In this document: piece by piece, positions 1 through 6,287 of the stretch
Layout: each line of letters opens with the position of its first letter
How positions within the stretch are numbered: position 1 is the stretch's first letter
Source: Candidatus Gastranaerophilales bacterium
Lineage (GTDB): Bacteria; Cyanobacteriota; Vampirovibrionia; Gastranaerophilales; Gastranaerophilaceae
Assembly (NCBI GenBank): GCA_944323495.1
Contig: CALUSZ010000150.1
Span: 1-32,309, forward strand
Direction of reading: 5' to 3'
Length of the DNA stretch: 32,309 bases
Translations under genes and position numbers: made by a program
The notes under the pieces: generated by a model
Databases searched by the model: none
Seen by the model: only the letters and a program-made list of their open reading frames with translations
What the model was told of the DNA's origin: nothing

Positions 1-1
1 A

Positions 2-61
2 AATAAAAGGCCTGTTGGTGTAATCCACATTCACGATTTGTTAAACAACGGAGTTGCTTAG
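2..61 (+). CDS. kdsD: C-terminal end of arabinose-5-phosphate isomerase (KdsD/KpsF type), truncated by window edge
   Basis: Only the last 19 codons and the stop (TAG, 59-61) lie in the window. They read ...RPVGVIHIHDLLNNGVA. This matches the usual end of KdsD/KpsF/GutQ sugar-phosphate isomerases, where the second CBS domain closes with a G-[IV]-x-H-[IML]-H-D-[LM]-L-x-x-G motif. Family knowledge: KdsD interconverts ribulose-5-phosphate and arabinose-5-phosphate, the first step toward Kdo for lipopolysaccharide. The call rests on a short but characteristic tail, so the family is likely while KdsD versus GutQ paralogue is open. The last codons contain GGAG (50-53), which can serve the next gene, so the two are probably co-transcribed. 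Confidence 0.7.
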   Translation, partial: NKRPVGVIHIHDLLNNGVA

Positions 62-65
62 AAAA

Positions 66-929
66 ATGAAACTTGAAACTCAAAAGAAATTCGCTGCAGG
101 GCTTTCTATAACATCAAACAGCGTAATTATTGTTACAAAAATTATTGCCGGCATGGTATCCGGAAGCATAAGTATAATATCAGAGGCGATTCATTCTCTG
201 TCGGATTTTTTAGCTTCTGTACTCACATTTTTTGCCGTAACCCGCTCAGCCGAGCCTGCTGATAAAGACCACCCGTTCGGGCACGGTAAATACGAAGATA
301 TGTCCGGATTTATTGAGGGCGGGCTGATTATTTTTGCAGGACTTTTTATTATTTATGAGTCCTTTTCAAAACTTTTATCCGGCTATACGATGGAAGCTGA
401 ATCCATGCTTGGGATATATGTTATGGCTTTTGCTGTAGTTGCAAATTTTGCGGTGAGCAGATATTTATTTTATGTCGCCAAAAAATCTGATTCGGTATCC
501 TTAAGAGCAGATGCCGAACATTTGCAGACGGATATTTTCTCCTCTTTTGGAGTTTTAGCAGGGCTTGTGCTGATAAAGATTACAGGGCTTACAATACTTG
601 ACCCCGCAATTGCTATTATTGTTGCTCTAATAATACTAAAAACAGGATTCTCAATCTCAAAAGAAACGCTTAATAATCTGCTGGACGGCTCGATTTCAGC
701 AGAGGATATAGAAAAAATTGAAAATGTCTTGAAAAACAATACTGTAATAAAAGGCTACAAAAACATCAAAGGCAGAAAATCAGGCCAGTATAAAGAAGTA
801 GAACTTACACTTCTGTTTAATCCGGATATGAAAATCAGCTGCTGCCATAATATTTGTGACCAAATAGAAAATGATATAAAAACTAAACTTGGCAATGTAA
901 TAATTATTATACATTCCGAGCCAATGTAA
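66..929 (+). CDS. Cation diffusion facilitator (CDF) family metal transporter
   Basis: This 287-residue inner-membrane protein of usual CDF length has a six-helix transmembrane half and a C-terminal cytoplasmic ZT-dimer-like domain. Metal-site residues are visible as H43-x3-D47 in helix 2 and H152-x3-D156 in helix 5. The conserved D-H-P-F-G-H-G-K loop is at 68-75. An HDHD set is the arrangement usually linked to zinc (FieF has Asp at the first position), so Zn(II)/H+ antiport out of the cytoplasm is the inferred role. I chose ATG 66 over the in-frame TTG at 54. GGAG at 50-53 sits 12 bases before the ATG but directly abuts the TTG, leaving that codon no spacer. It starts 4 bases after the kdsD-like stop. 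Confidence 0.88.
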   Translation: MKLETQKKFAAGLSITSNSVIIVTKIIAGMVSGSISIISEAIHSLSDFLASVLTFFAVTRSAEPADKDHPFGHGKYEDMSGFIEGGLIIFAGLFIIYESFSKLLSGYTMEAESMLGIYVMAFAVVANFAVSRYLFYVAKKSDSVSLRADAEHLQTDIFSSFGVLAGLVLIKITGLTILDPAIAIIVALIILKTGFSISKETLNNLLDGSISAEDIEKIENVLKNNTVIKGYKNIKGRKSGQYKEVELTLLFNPDMKISCCHNICDQIENDIKTKLGNVIIIIHSEPM

Positions 930-951
930 CATATTGTATATATACCCCTTG

Positions 952-957
952 TATAAT
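952..957 (+). promoter_or_regulatory. Candidate -10 box upstream of the small flagellar-tail-like gene
   Basis: A perfect TATAAT lies about 35 bases upstream of the start at 992/995, in the 62-base gap after the CDF gene. I see no convincing -35 at 16-18 bases, so it is a weak promoter call. Confidence 0.3.
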
Positions 958-991
958 TTTAAAAACGAGTTAAACTAATATTAGAGGTTCA

Positions 992-1354
992 ATGATGAGC
1001 ACAATATCGGCAATAGATTCGTCAGCATATTATGGTTTAATGGAAGGCTTAACCCCGACTGCTCCGGCTTCTTCGGGCTCACAGAGTGATGGCGGAGTTC
1101 TTCAGGAAGCTTCTATTGCACCGCAGGAATCCAGCGTTGATTTGAGTAATTATTATTCAAATGTTATGCCCGGAGACTTGCTTCAAACTGTCTCTGAAAA
1201 TCTGGTACAAGCATCAAGAGATCTTGATAATGCAATGGTTTCTGCGCTTCAAAATGGTTACACGGTTCAAGATGCTGTTAACATACAACTAGCAAAATCA
1301 GCTTATGAAGCCAATGCAAGAGTTGCAAAAACAACTTTTGAGCTGTCTATTTAA
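992..1354 (+). CDS. Small protein of unknown function with a flagellar rod/hook-like C-terminal tail
   Basis: I do not recognise this 120-residue protein as a named family. The first half is low-complexity (Ser/Ala/Pro/Gly, with no signal peptide). The second half is predicted helical and ends in AKSAYEANARVAKTTFELSI. That pattern (A-x-x-A-Y-E-A-N-x-[RK]-V-x-x-T) closely resembles the D0 C-terminal helix of flagellar rod and hook proteins such as FlgC, FlgE and FlgG. No other flagellar gene is in the window. Two ATG codons are adjacent (992 and 995); the AGAGG at 983-987 fits the second slightly better. The 3' end overlaps the convergent zinc-ribbon gene by 8 bases. It could be an axial-protein relative, a decayed or repurposed flagellar component, or chance similarity. 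Confidence 0.6.
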   Translation: MMSTISAIDSSAYYGLMEGLTPTAPASSGSQSDGGVLQEASIAPQESSVDLSNYYSNVMPGDLLQTVSENLVQASRDLDNAMVSALQNGYTVQDAVNIQLAKSAYEANARVAKTTFELSI

Positions 1355-1967
1355 TGTGCAGAAGAAGATACATTTCGTTATAAAACCTGAGTATAAATAT
1401 AGTTATTAGTATCAGGAGTATAAGCACGATTCCCTGCGGAGACTTCCAGTCAAAGTGTACATGAAGATTTTGTACACGGTTTTTGTACGTATCCAGAAAA
1501 TGTATCAGGTAAAACACGTTGAATAATACTATATAATAAGGATTAATCTCAATTTTTGCATCGTAAGTATTTTCTGTATATTTCTGTATTATCCTGAGCA
1601 CCCTATATGTGAACGCAATATAAAGAATGCATTGTAAAATTGCAAAAAGCATCAATGAAGCAGGATTCTTGTAGAAAAAGAATAAATAAAAACCGCCGTT
1701 TATAGCAAGCAATAAAAAAAGCCACTGCAATTTAAAACGGTCTTTATTCCCCGTTGTAAGACGGTTAATAGCTTTTGCATTAATAAAGAACCAAATTGTA
1801 GAAAAAAAGCCCAGAGTCAAAACATCAATAGCTAAAAACGGCCCCAGCTCCGTAAATTTTATATCAGGAAGCTCCGGCTCTTTGAATAAAGCACCGCAAT
1901 CCTTGCATCTTAGAGCATCACTTGCAATAATATTCCCGCAAAACGGGCAGTTGATTTCTTCTGCCAT
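1347..1967 (-). CDS. Membrane protein with N-terminal zinc ribbon (DUF4234-like architecture)
   Basis: The N-terminus carries a C-x2-C-x10-C-x2-C zinc ribbon (C7, C10, C21, C24). About five or six hydrophobic helices follow, with short basic loops, from roughly residue 45 to the end. The layout resembles the zinc-ribbon/DUF4234-type small membrane proteins, whose function is not established. ATG 1967 is preferred to GTG 1970 because GAGGG lies 5 bases before the ATG. The gene starts 33 bases after nth and probably belongs to the same leftward unit. Its 3' end overlaps the convergent 992-1354 gene by 8 bases, so the two transcripts would be complementary at their ends. Confidence 0.7.
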   Translation of the reverse strand: MAEEINCPFCGNIIASDALRCKDCGALFKEPELPDIKFTELGPFLAIDVLTLGFFSTIWFFINAKAINRLTTGNKDRFKLQWLFLLLAINGGFYLFFFYKNPASLMLFAILQCILYIAFTYRVLRIIQKYTENTYDAKIEINPYYIVLFNVFYLIHFLDTYKNRVQNLHVHFDWKSPQGIVLILLILITIFILRFYNEMYLLLHIK

Positions 1968-2000
1968 CACGACCCTCTCTTATGCATTTATTCTAACATA

Positions 2001-2636
2001 CTATATAACCTTTGCGCAATAGTCGGCTATCGGGCAAGCTGTACAATTCGGTTTTATTGGTTTACATACATTCTGCCCGTGGGTTACAAGAAGGGTATTT
2101 ATATCTATCCAATATTTTACGGGAAGTTTTGCCCTCAGGGCAAACTCTGTTTCTTCTGGATTTTTGGTTTTTACATAACCTAAACGATTAAAAATCCTGT
2201 GTACATGAACATCTACACAAATTGCAGGTTTATTAAACCCTCTGGATAAAACCAGATTCGCGGTTTTTCTTCCGACTCCGTTAAATTTTATTAAATCCTC
2301 TATCTCGTCAGGAACTTTTCCATCCAGCTCTTCATCAATAATACGCGAAAGCTCTATAATCTGTTTAGACTTATTCTCATAAAACCCTACAGGATAAATC
2401 GCCTCAGCAAGCTCTTTTACTCCTACCGCTTTCATTTCTTTTGGAGTCTTAGCAAGTTCTAACATTCTCAAAGTCGCGGGATAAGTTGTCTTGTCATTGG
2501 TTCTCAAACTCAATATGCACGAGATTAAAACCAAATAAGGATCATTAAAGCTATCCATCAAATGCACAAAATCACTCATCGGCTGTTTTGCTTCTTTGAG
2601 TTTGGATACAATTATATCTATTTTTTCATCACTCAT
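2001..2636 (-). CDS. nth: Endonuclease III, base-excision repair DNA glycosylase/AP lyase
   Basis: This bifunctional DNA glycosylase removes oxidised pyrimidines and nicks abasic sites. The 211-residue length is typical. The helix-hairpin-helix reads FNGVGRKTANLVL with catalytic Lys124. The catalytic Asp142 is in VDVHVHRIFNRLG. The C-terminal [4Fe-4S] ligands are complete, C191-x6-C198-x2-C201-x5-C207. The segment ILSLRTNDKTT (41-51) differs from the E. coli LSAQATD version and resembles the SLRT-type group common in archaea and some bacteria. It overlaps the upstream nucleotidyltransferase gene by 4 bases (ATGA), which implies translational coupling and shared transcription from argS. Confidence 0.93.
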   Translation of the reverse strand: MSDEKIDIIVSKLKEAKQPMSDFVHLMDSFNDPYLVLISCILSLRTNDKTTYPATLRMLELAKTPKEMKAVGVKELAEAIYPVGFYENKSKQIIELSRIIDEELDGKVPDEIEDLIKFNGVGRKTANLVLSRGFNKPAICVDVHVHRIFNRLGYVKTKNPEETEFALRAKLPVKYWIDINTLLVTHGQNVCKPIKPNCTACPIADYCAKVI

Positions 2637-2923
2637 ACTTTCACCAAATCAGCTTTTATTAAATTATAAAATTTTTCATCTATGTTGTATGTAAGATTAA
2701 CAACATAAGGCAAAAAACTTTCGTCAAAAGCCTCTTTTAAATTTTCAATATCTTCATTATTTATTTCAGTATCTGATTTTACTAAAATATCTAAATCCGA
2801 AAGCGGCCGAAAATTGCCCTTTACACGTGACCCATAAAAATAAAATTCGTATTTTTCAGAGTACTGCTCAAGAATTTTTCTGATAATATTTTCTTCTTTA
2901 CTGCTTACCCCTTTAATCGGCAT
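2633..2923 (-). CDS. mntA: Minimal nucleotidyltransferase, MntA-type antitoxin partner of HEPN protein
   Basis: This 96-residue single-domain protein has the DNA polymerase beta-like core. G31-S32-R33 is followed by the metal-binding D43-x-D45 in the context FYGSRVKGNFRPLSDLDILV. Its HEPN partner gene lies immediately upstream and overlaps by 11 bases. Known biology: MntA-type enzymes AMPylate the HEPN toxin (HepT) on a Tyr of the RX4HXY motif and silence it; other pairs of this HI0073/HI0074 type are uncharacterised. The strand where the third acidic residue usually lies reads LPYVVNLTY, with N76 instead of Asp (codon AAT). That could lower or abolish catalysis. SD GAGG is 6 bases before the ATG. 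The gene ends inside the nth start. Confidence 0.82.
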   Translation of the reverse strand: MPIKGVSSKEENIIRKILEQYSEKYEFYFYGSRVKGNFRPLSDLDILVKSDTEINNEDIENLKEAFDESFLPYVVNLTYNIDEKFYNLIKADLVKV

Positions 2924-3320
2924 TCAAATCCTCATTGAGTTTTTTTATTAAAAATTCTGTATCTTCTAAAAAAGCCGGTATGATTTCTATAAGCTGCCTT
3001 GATTTTACTATATTATATTCATGCGCAGTATCATTGCGTTTTTGATAATAACTCCGCCATTTTTCCCAGTCCTTAGCATAGCCGTATCCCTGCATAAACC
3101 GAAAAATATTATTCATAGTAAGTTCAGGCTCTGTTTTACCATATTTTTGTATAAGAATCTTTTTTACAAGCTTCCAGGCAGTTTCCAGAGTATATTCAAA
3201 TCTTTTTACGCAAGAATCCGCAATATACTCTAACAAGGGAGAATCTTGGTTTGAATTATAATCATTATAACAGTTTTTTAATGTTTGATATGCATTTTCA
3301 AGATTTGAAATTTCTATCAT
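2913..3320 (-). CDS. hepT: HEPN-domain protein, HepT / HI0074-type nucleotidyltransferase substrate-binding family
   Basis: This all-helical 135-residue protein is of typical length. It carries the canonical RX4HXY motif as R95-NDTA-H100-E-Y102. Known for HepT toxins: R and H form the RNase site of the HEPN dimer, and the Tyr is the residue AMPylated by MntA. All three residues are present, so the toxin site looks intact. The segment around 38-60 and the W-E-K-W block at 85-88 match the HI0074 subgroup, which is often annotated only as substrate-binding protein. It starts 12 bases after argS with a good SD (AGAGGG). Toxin-then-antitoxin order with overlap fits a type VII toxin-antitoxin module. 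Toxicity in this host is inferred, not shown. Confidence 0.82.
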   Translation of the reverse strand: MIEISNLENAYQTLKNCYNDYNSNQDSPLLEYIADSCVKRFEYTLETAWKLVKKILIQKYGKTEPELTMNNIFRFMQGYGYAKDWEKWRSYYQKRNDTAHEYNIVKSRQLIEIIPAFLEDTEFLIKKLNEDLNAD

Positions 3321-3331
3321 ATTTCCCTCTT

Positions 3332-5041
3332 TTACATCTTTTCAGGCGCTGAAACAGCCAGAATATCAAGCGCATTCTTTAATGTTGTCTTAATTGCAAC
3401 CATAAGCGCAAGACGTGATTTCATTAACTCTTTATCCTCGCAAATGACTCTGTTTGAGTTATAGAACGAATGAAATTCTGAAGCAAGCTCCTGAACATAG
3501 CGGCAGATTGTGTAAACAGTTCTGTTTTGTGCGGAAAGAACAATTACGGATTTAAATTCTTCCAGTTTTAAAATCAATGTCTTTGCAGTATCTGCCGTCT
3601 TTAAAATAATATTTTTATCAAAATTCTTAACTAAATCGTCTAACTCTTCTTTTGATATTGGAGCCGGTGATTTTTCGCCAGTTTCAGGGTTAAGCTTTTC
3701 ATTTACGGCATTTCTTAGAATAGAGCAGACACGGGCATAAGCATATTGGACATAGAATACCGGATTCTCGTCCGTTGAACGTTTTGCAAGCTCAATATCA
3801 AAATCAAGCGTCATATCAATATTTCGCATCTCCATCCAGTAACGTGTTGCATCGATTCCAACCTCTTCTATCAAGTCATCTAACGTAACCATATTTTTAC
3901 GTTTGCCCATTCTGACTTCTTCACCGTTGACAACTAGGTTTACAAGCTGACCGAGCAATATTTCCAGCTTATCAGGGTTATACCCAAGAGCCTCAAGAGA
4001 CGCCTTAACGCGCGCTACATATCCGTGGTGGTCTGCGCCCCAAATATTAATAAGTCTGTCAAATCCGCGGTTGAATTTATCTGCGTGGTAAGCAATATCC
4101 GCTGTCAGATATGTATTTGAACCATCGGCTTTTTTGATGACTCTATCCTGATCGTCACCAAATTCGGAGGATTTAAACCACATAGCGCCGTCACGCTCAT
4201 AAAGCATACCTTTTGCCATAAGAGCCTTATAGCTTTCTTCAACTTTTCCGGATTTGTGCAAGTCAAGCTCTGAATAGAAGTTGTCAAAATGAACCCTGAA
4301 CTCTTCAAGAAGTTTCTTCTGGCACTCTTCCATTTCTTTTTTTGCATAATCCGAAAGTACCTGAACATCATCGGTAGGCGCATGTTCTGCGAGGAATTTC
4401 TTCGCAACAGGTATTAAATATTCTCCCGGATAATAATTCTTTCTTTCGATTTCATCTGTCGGAAAATCAACCTTTTCGCCAAGCTCCTGCTGAATTCTTA
4501 TTTTTAGGGAATTACCGAGTTTCTGTATCTGGCTTCCTGCATCGTTTATATAAAATTCCTGATATACATCATGCCCGTAGAATTTTAGAAGATTAGCAAG
4601 AGCGCTTCCCATCGCAGCCCAGCGTCCGTGTCCTATATGGAAAGGCCCTGTTGGATTTGCTGAAACATATTCCAATAAAATCTTTTCTTTTTCGATTTTT
4701 TCAGGGCGTCCGTATTCTTTTCCTTTGGCTAAAATTTCAGCAACCGCATCAGCTAAAAAAGTATTCTCTATCTTGAAATTAATAAACCCGCCTACAACCG
4801 ATACTGTGTAATTTTTTGGAGAAAGATTCTCAACAACGGCGTTTGCAATCATTGGCGGCGCAATTTTAGCAGAACGTGCAAGCGACGATACATTAACCGC
4901 AAAATCACCAAAATCAGGATTTTTAGGTTTCTCAATTATTAATGCTCCCCTTTGATATTCACTTGCCTGTCCTAATTTGTTTTCTTTTATTGCCTTTAAA
5001 ATCGCATCTTCAACTTCATTCAAGAAAAAATCTTTTAACAT
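3332..5041 (-). CDS. argS: Arginyl-tRNA synthetase
   Basis: This class I synthetase of 569 residues charges tRNA-Arg in the cytoplasm. The N-terminal Add-1 domain (about 1-110) recognises the tRNA elbow. The HIGH motif is at 135-138 within SANPTGPFHIGHGR. The KMSKS counterpart is degenerate, MGKRK at 378-382, as is usual for ArgS. The DALR anticodon-binding domain closes the protein with LAVSAPEKM. SD GAGGA lies 8 bases before ATG 5041. It heads a leftward unit argS - hepT - mntA - nth - zinc-ribbon protein. A promoter and a 9-bp dyad lie in the 100 bases separating it from the divergent Fe-S gene. Confidence 0.97.
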   Translation of the reverse strand: MLKDFFLNEVEDAILKAIKENKLGQASEYQRGALIIEKPKNPDFGDFAVNVSSLARSAKIAPPMIANAVVENLSPKNYTVSVVGGFINFKIENTFLADAVAEILAKGKEYGRPEKIEKEKILLEYVSANPTGPFHIGHGRWAAMGSALANLLKFYGHDVYQEFYINDAGSQIQKLGNSLKIRIQQELGEKVDFPTDEIERKNYYPGEYLIPVAKKFLAEHAPTDDVQVLSDYAKKEMEECQKKLLEEFRVHFDNFYSELDLHKSGKVEESYKALMAKGMLYERDGAMWFKSSEFGDDQDRVIKKADGSNTYLTADIAYHADKFNRGFDRLINIWGADHHGYVARVKASLEALGYNPDKLEILLGQLVNLVVNGEEVRMGKRKNMVTLDDLIEEVGIDATRYWMEMRNIDMTLDFDIELAKRSTDENPVFYVQYAYARVCSILRNAVNEKLNPETGEKSPAPISKEELDDLVKNFDKNIILKTADTAKTLILKLEEFKSVIVLSAQNRTVYTICRYVQELASEFHSFYNSNRVICEDKELMKSRLALMVAIKTTLKNALDILAVSAPEKM

Positions 5042-5072
5042 CTTTTATCCTCACATATTCTATTTATCAATT

Positions 5073-5101
5073 AGTATAGGATAAACAGGCAGAAATGTAT
5101 A
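5073..5101 (-). promoter_or_regulatory. Candidate sigma-70 promoter for argS unit
   Basis: On the minus strand TATACA (5101-5096), a 17-base spacer and TATACT (5078-5073) give 4/6 and 5/6 matches to consensus, about 30 bases upstream of the argS start. The -35 box overlaps the dyad at 5088-5117. Confidence 0.5.
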
Positions 5102-5117
5102 GTTTTCTATTTCTGCC
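5088..5117. promoter_or_regulatory. Perfect 9-bp inverted repeat between divergent argS and Fe-S gene: candidate operator
   Basis: GGCAGAAAT (5088-5096) and ATTTCTGCC (5109-5117) are exact reverse complements separated by 12 bases. The element covers the -35 box of the argS promoter candidate and the -35 area of the rightward gene. No U-tract follows on either strand, so a terminator is unlikely. A dimeric regulator acting on both promoters is the inference; its identity is unknown. Confidence 0.45.
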
Positions 5118-5128
5118 CCATTTCGTGA

Positions 5129-5134
5129 TAAAAT
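5129..5134 (+). promoter_or_regulatory. -10 box abutting the start codon (possible leaderless mRNA) of the Fe-S gene
   Basis: TGATAAAAT contains a TAAAAT -10 hexamer with an upstream TG. Only 7 bases (ATTAATT) separate it from ATG 5142, and there is no Shine-Dalgarno sequence. Transcription would start at or next to the ATG. The same TAAAAT-N7-ATG geometry recurs before cdd. Confidence 0.4.
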
Positions 5135-5141
5135 ATTAATT

Positions 5142-6176
5142 ATGAAACACTTGGCGGAGTATAAAGAAGAAATTCATTCCTGTTCAAAATGCGGGTTATG
5201 CCAGTCTGTCTGCCCTGTATATAAAATAACGGGTAATGACTGCACGGTATCGCGCGGAATGTTTATTATGCTAAAAGGTTTAATTCGGGGTGATTTAAAA
5301 ATGACACGTAAATTAAACCGTTACCTGGATTTGTGCTTAAAATGCGGCGCCTGTTCAAAATTCTGCCCGAGCGATATTGATGTTGTTGATATTATAGCTT
5401 CCGCAAAAGCCGAATATTTTAAGCAGAGTTTTTTTGAAAAACTCTTATCGTTTATTCAAAAAAACTTTGTATTCGGAATGGGAATAAACTTTCTAAAACT
5501 CTTTTCACATAATATCAAAAGTAAAAAATTTGAAAAGAAAGTTATATATTTCGGAGGCTGCTCCGGCGGAATCAAAGGAAACAGAGCTGTCGTAAAACTC
5601 CTTAATTCCTGCAATATAGAAGTTATAACCCCGAATTTTAAATGCTGCGGAATTTCTTTTTATGTAAGAGGAGATATGAATAACTTTAGTCAATATAAAG
5701 ATAGTTATCTTCAGATTATGAAAAAATACGGAATAAAAGATGTTGTAACAGTTTGCGCAAGCTGTGAAAAAACAATTAAGGGATTTTCTGATGAAATTAA
5801 TGTCAAAAATATTTTTGAGTACATAAGAGAAAATAATCTAAAGCTGAAACTTAAAAAAAACCAAAAAGTTACATTCCACAAACCCTGCAACATTGATAAT
5901 TATGAAGATATAAAATGGATTCTGGATAATACGGAAAATCTTGAATATATAGAAATGCAGGATTACGATAAATGCTGCGGGCTAAATGGGATTTCAAAAC
6001 TTAATGAATACAAAATTATGTCAAAAGTTTTCAGGGATAAATATAATAATATTATAAATTCCGGCGCAAAAACGGTTCTCACTTCCTGTCTCGGGTGCGA
6101 AGCCGCGTTAAAATTTTATTCGCTCGGCAAATACAGAGTTGATGATTTTACGGAATTTTTAGTAAAAAATATTTGA
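5142..6176 (+). CDS. (Fe-S)-binding CCG-domain protein, GlcF/HdrD/LutA-like
   Basis: This 344-residue cytoplasmic electron-transfer protein has two N-terminal [4Fe-4S] ferredoxin motifs (C14/C17/C20/C24 and C65/C68/C71/C75, each followed by Pro). Two cysteine-rich CCG-type repeats follow: KCCG with CASC in the first and KCCG with CLGC in the second. This is the architecture of the Fe-S subunits of glycolate oxidase (GlcF), lactate oxidase (LutA) and heterodisulfide reductase (HdrD/B). Those proteins normally act with a flavin dehydrogenase, and none is adjacent here, so the electron donor is unknown. The start has no SD and sits 7 bases after a -10 box. Short cysteine-rich spacing and Lys/Asn-rich linkers fit the low GC. 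Confidence 0.85.
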   Translation: MKHLAEYKEEIHSCSKCGLCQSVCPVYKITGNDCTVSRGMFIMLKGLIRGDLKMTRKLNRYLDLCLKCGACSKFCPSDIDVVDIIASAKAEYFKQSFFEKLLSFIQKNFVFGMGINFLKLFSHNIKSKKFEKKVIYFGGCSGGIKGNRAVVKLLNSCNIEVITPNFKCCGISFYVRGDMNNFSQYKDSYLQIMKKYGIKDVVTVCASCEKTIKGFSDEINVKNIFEYIRENNLKLKLKKNQKVTFHKPCNIDNYEDIKWILDNTENLEYIEMQDYDKCCGLNGISKLNEYKIMSKVFRDKYNNIINSGAKTVLTSCLGCEAALKFYSLGKYRVDDFTEFLVKNI

Positions 6177-6178
6177 CC

Positions 6179-6196
6179 ATAGACCAAATGGTCTAT
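6179..6196. promoter_or_regulatory. Palindromic operator-like site, 8-bp arms
   Basis: ATAGACCA-AA-TGGTCTAT is a perfect palindrome with a 2-base centre, starting 3 bases after the Fe-S gene stop and about 27 bases upstream of the promoter candidate of the AMIN gene. The short loop and the lack of a T-run argue against a terminator. TAGACC-N4-GGTCTA resembles the style of TetR-family operators, but no TetR-family gene is in the window. Confidence 0.45.
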
Positions 6197-6222
6197 ATAC
6201 AACTACCCCAAATTTTAACCCC

Positions 6223-6251
6223 TTGATTGATGGCATGGGCATGACTATAGG
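6223..6251 (+). promoter_or_regulatory. Candidate promoter of the AMIN-DUF4127-U32-YqeG unit
   Basis: TTGATT, a 17-base spacer and TATAGG lie 36 bases upstream of ATG 6288. A purine-rich GGGAGAGAGAG stretch (6267-6277) lies 10 bases before the ATG and probably serves as ribosome-binding site. Confidence 0.45.
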
Positions 6252-6287
6252 ATACACTGTTATCAAGGGAGAGAGAGTATATTAATT

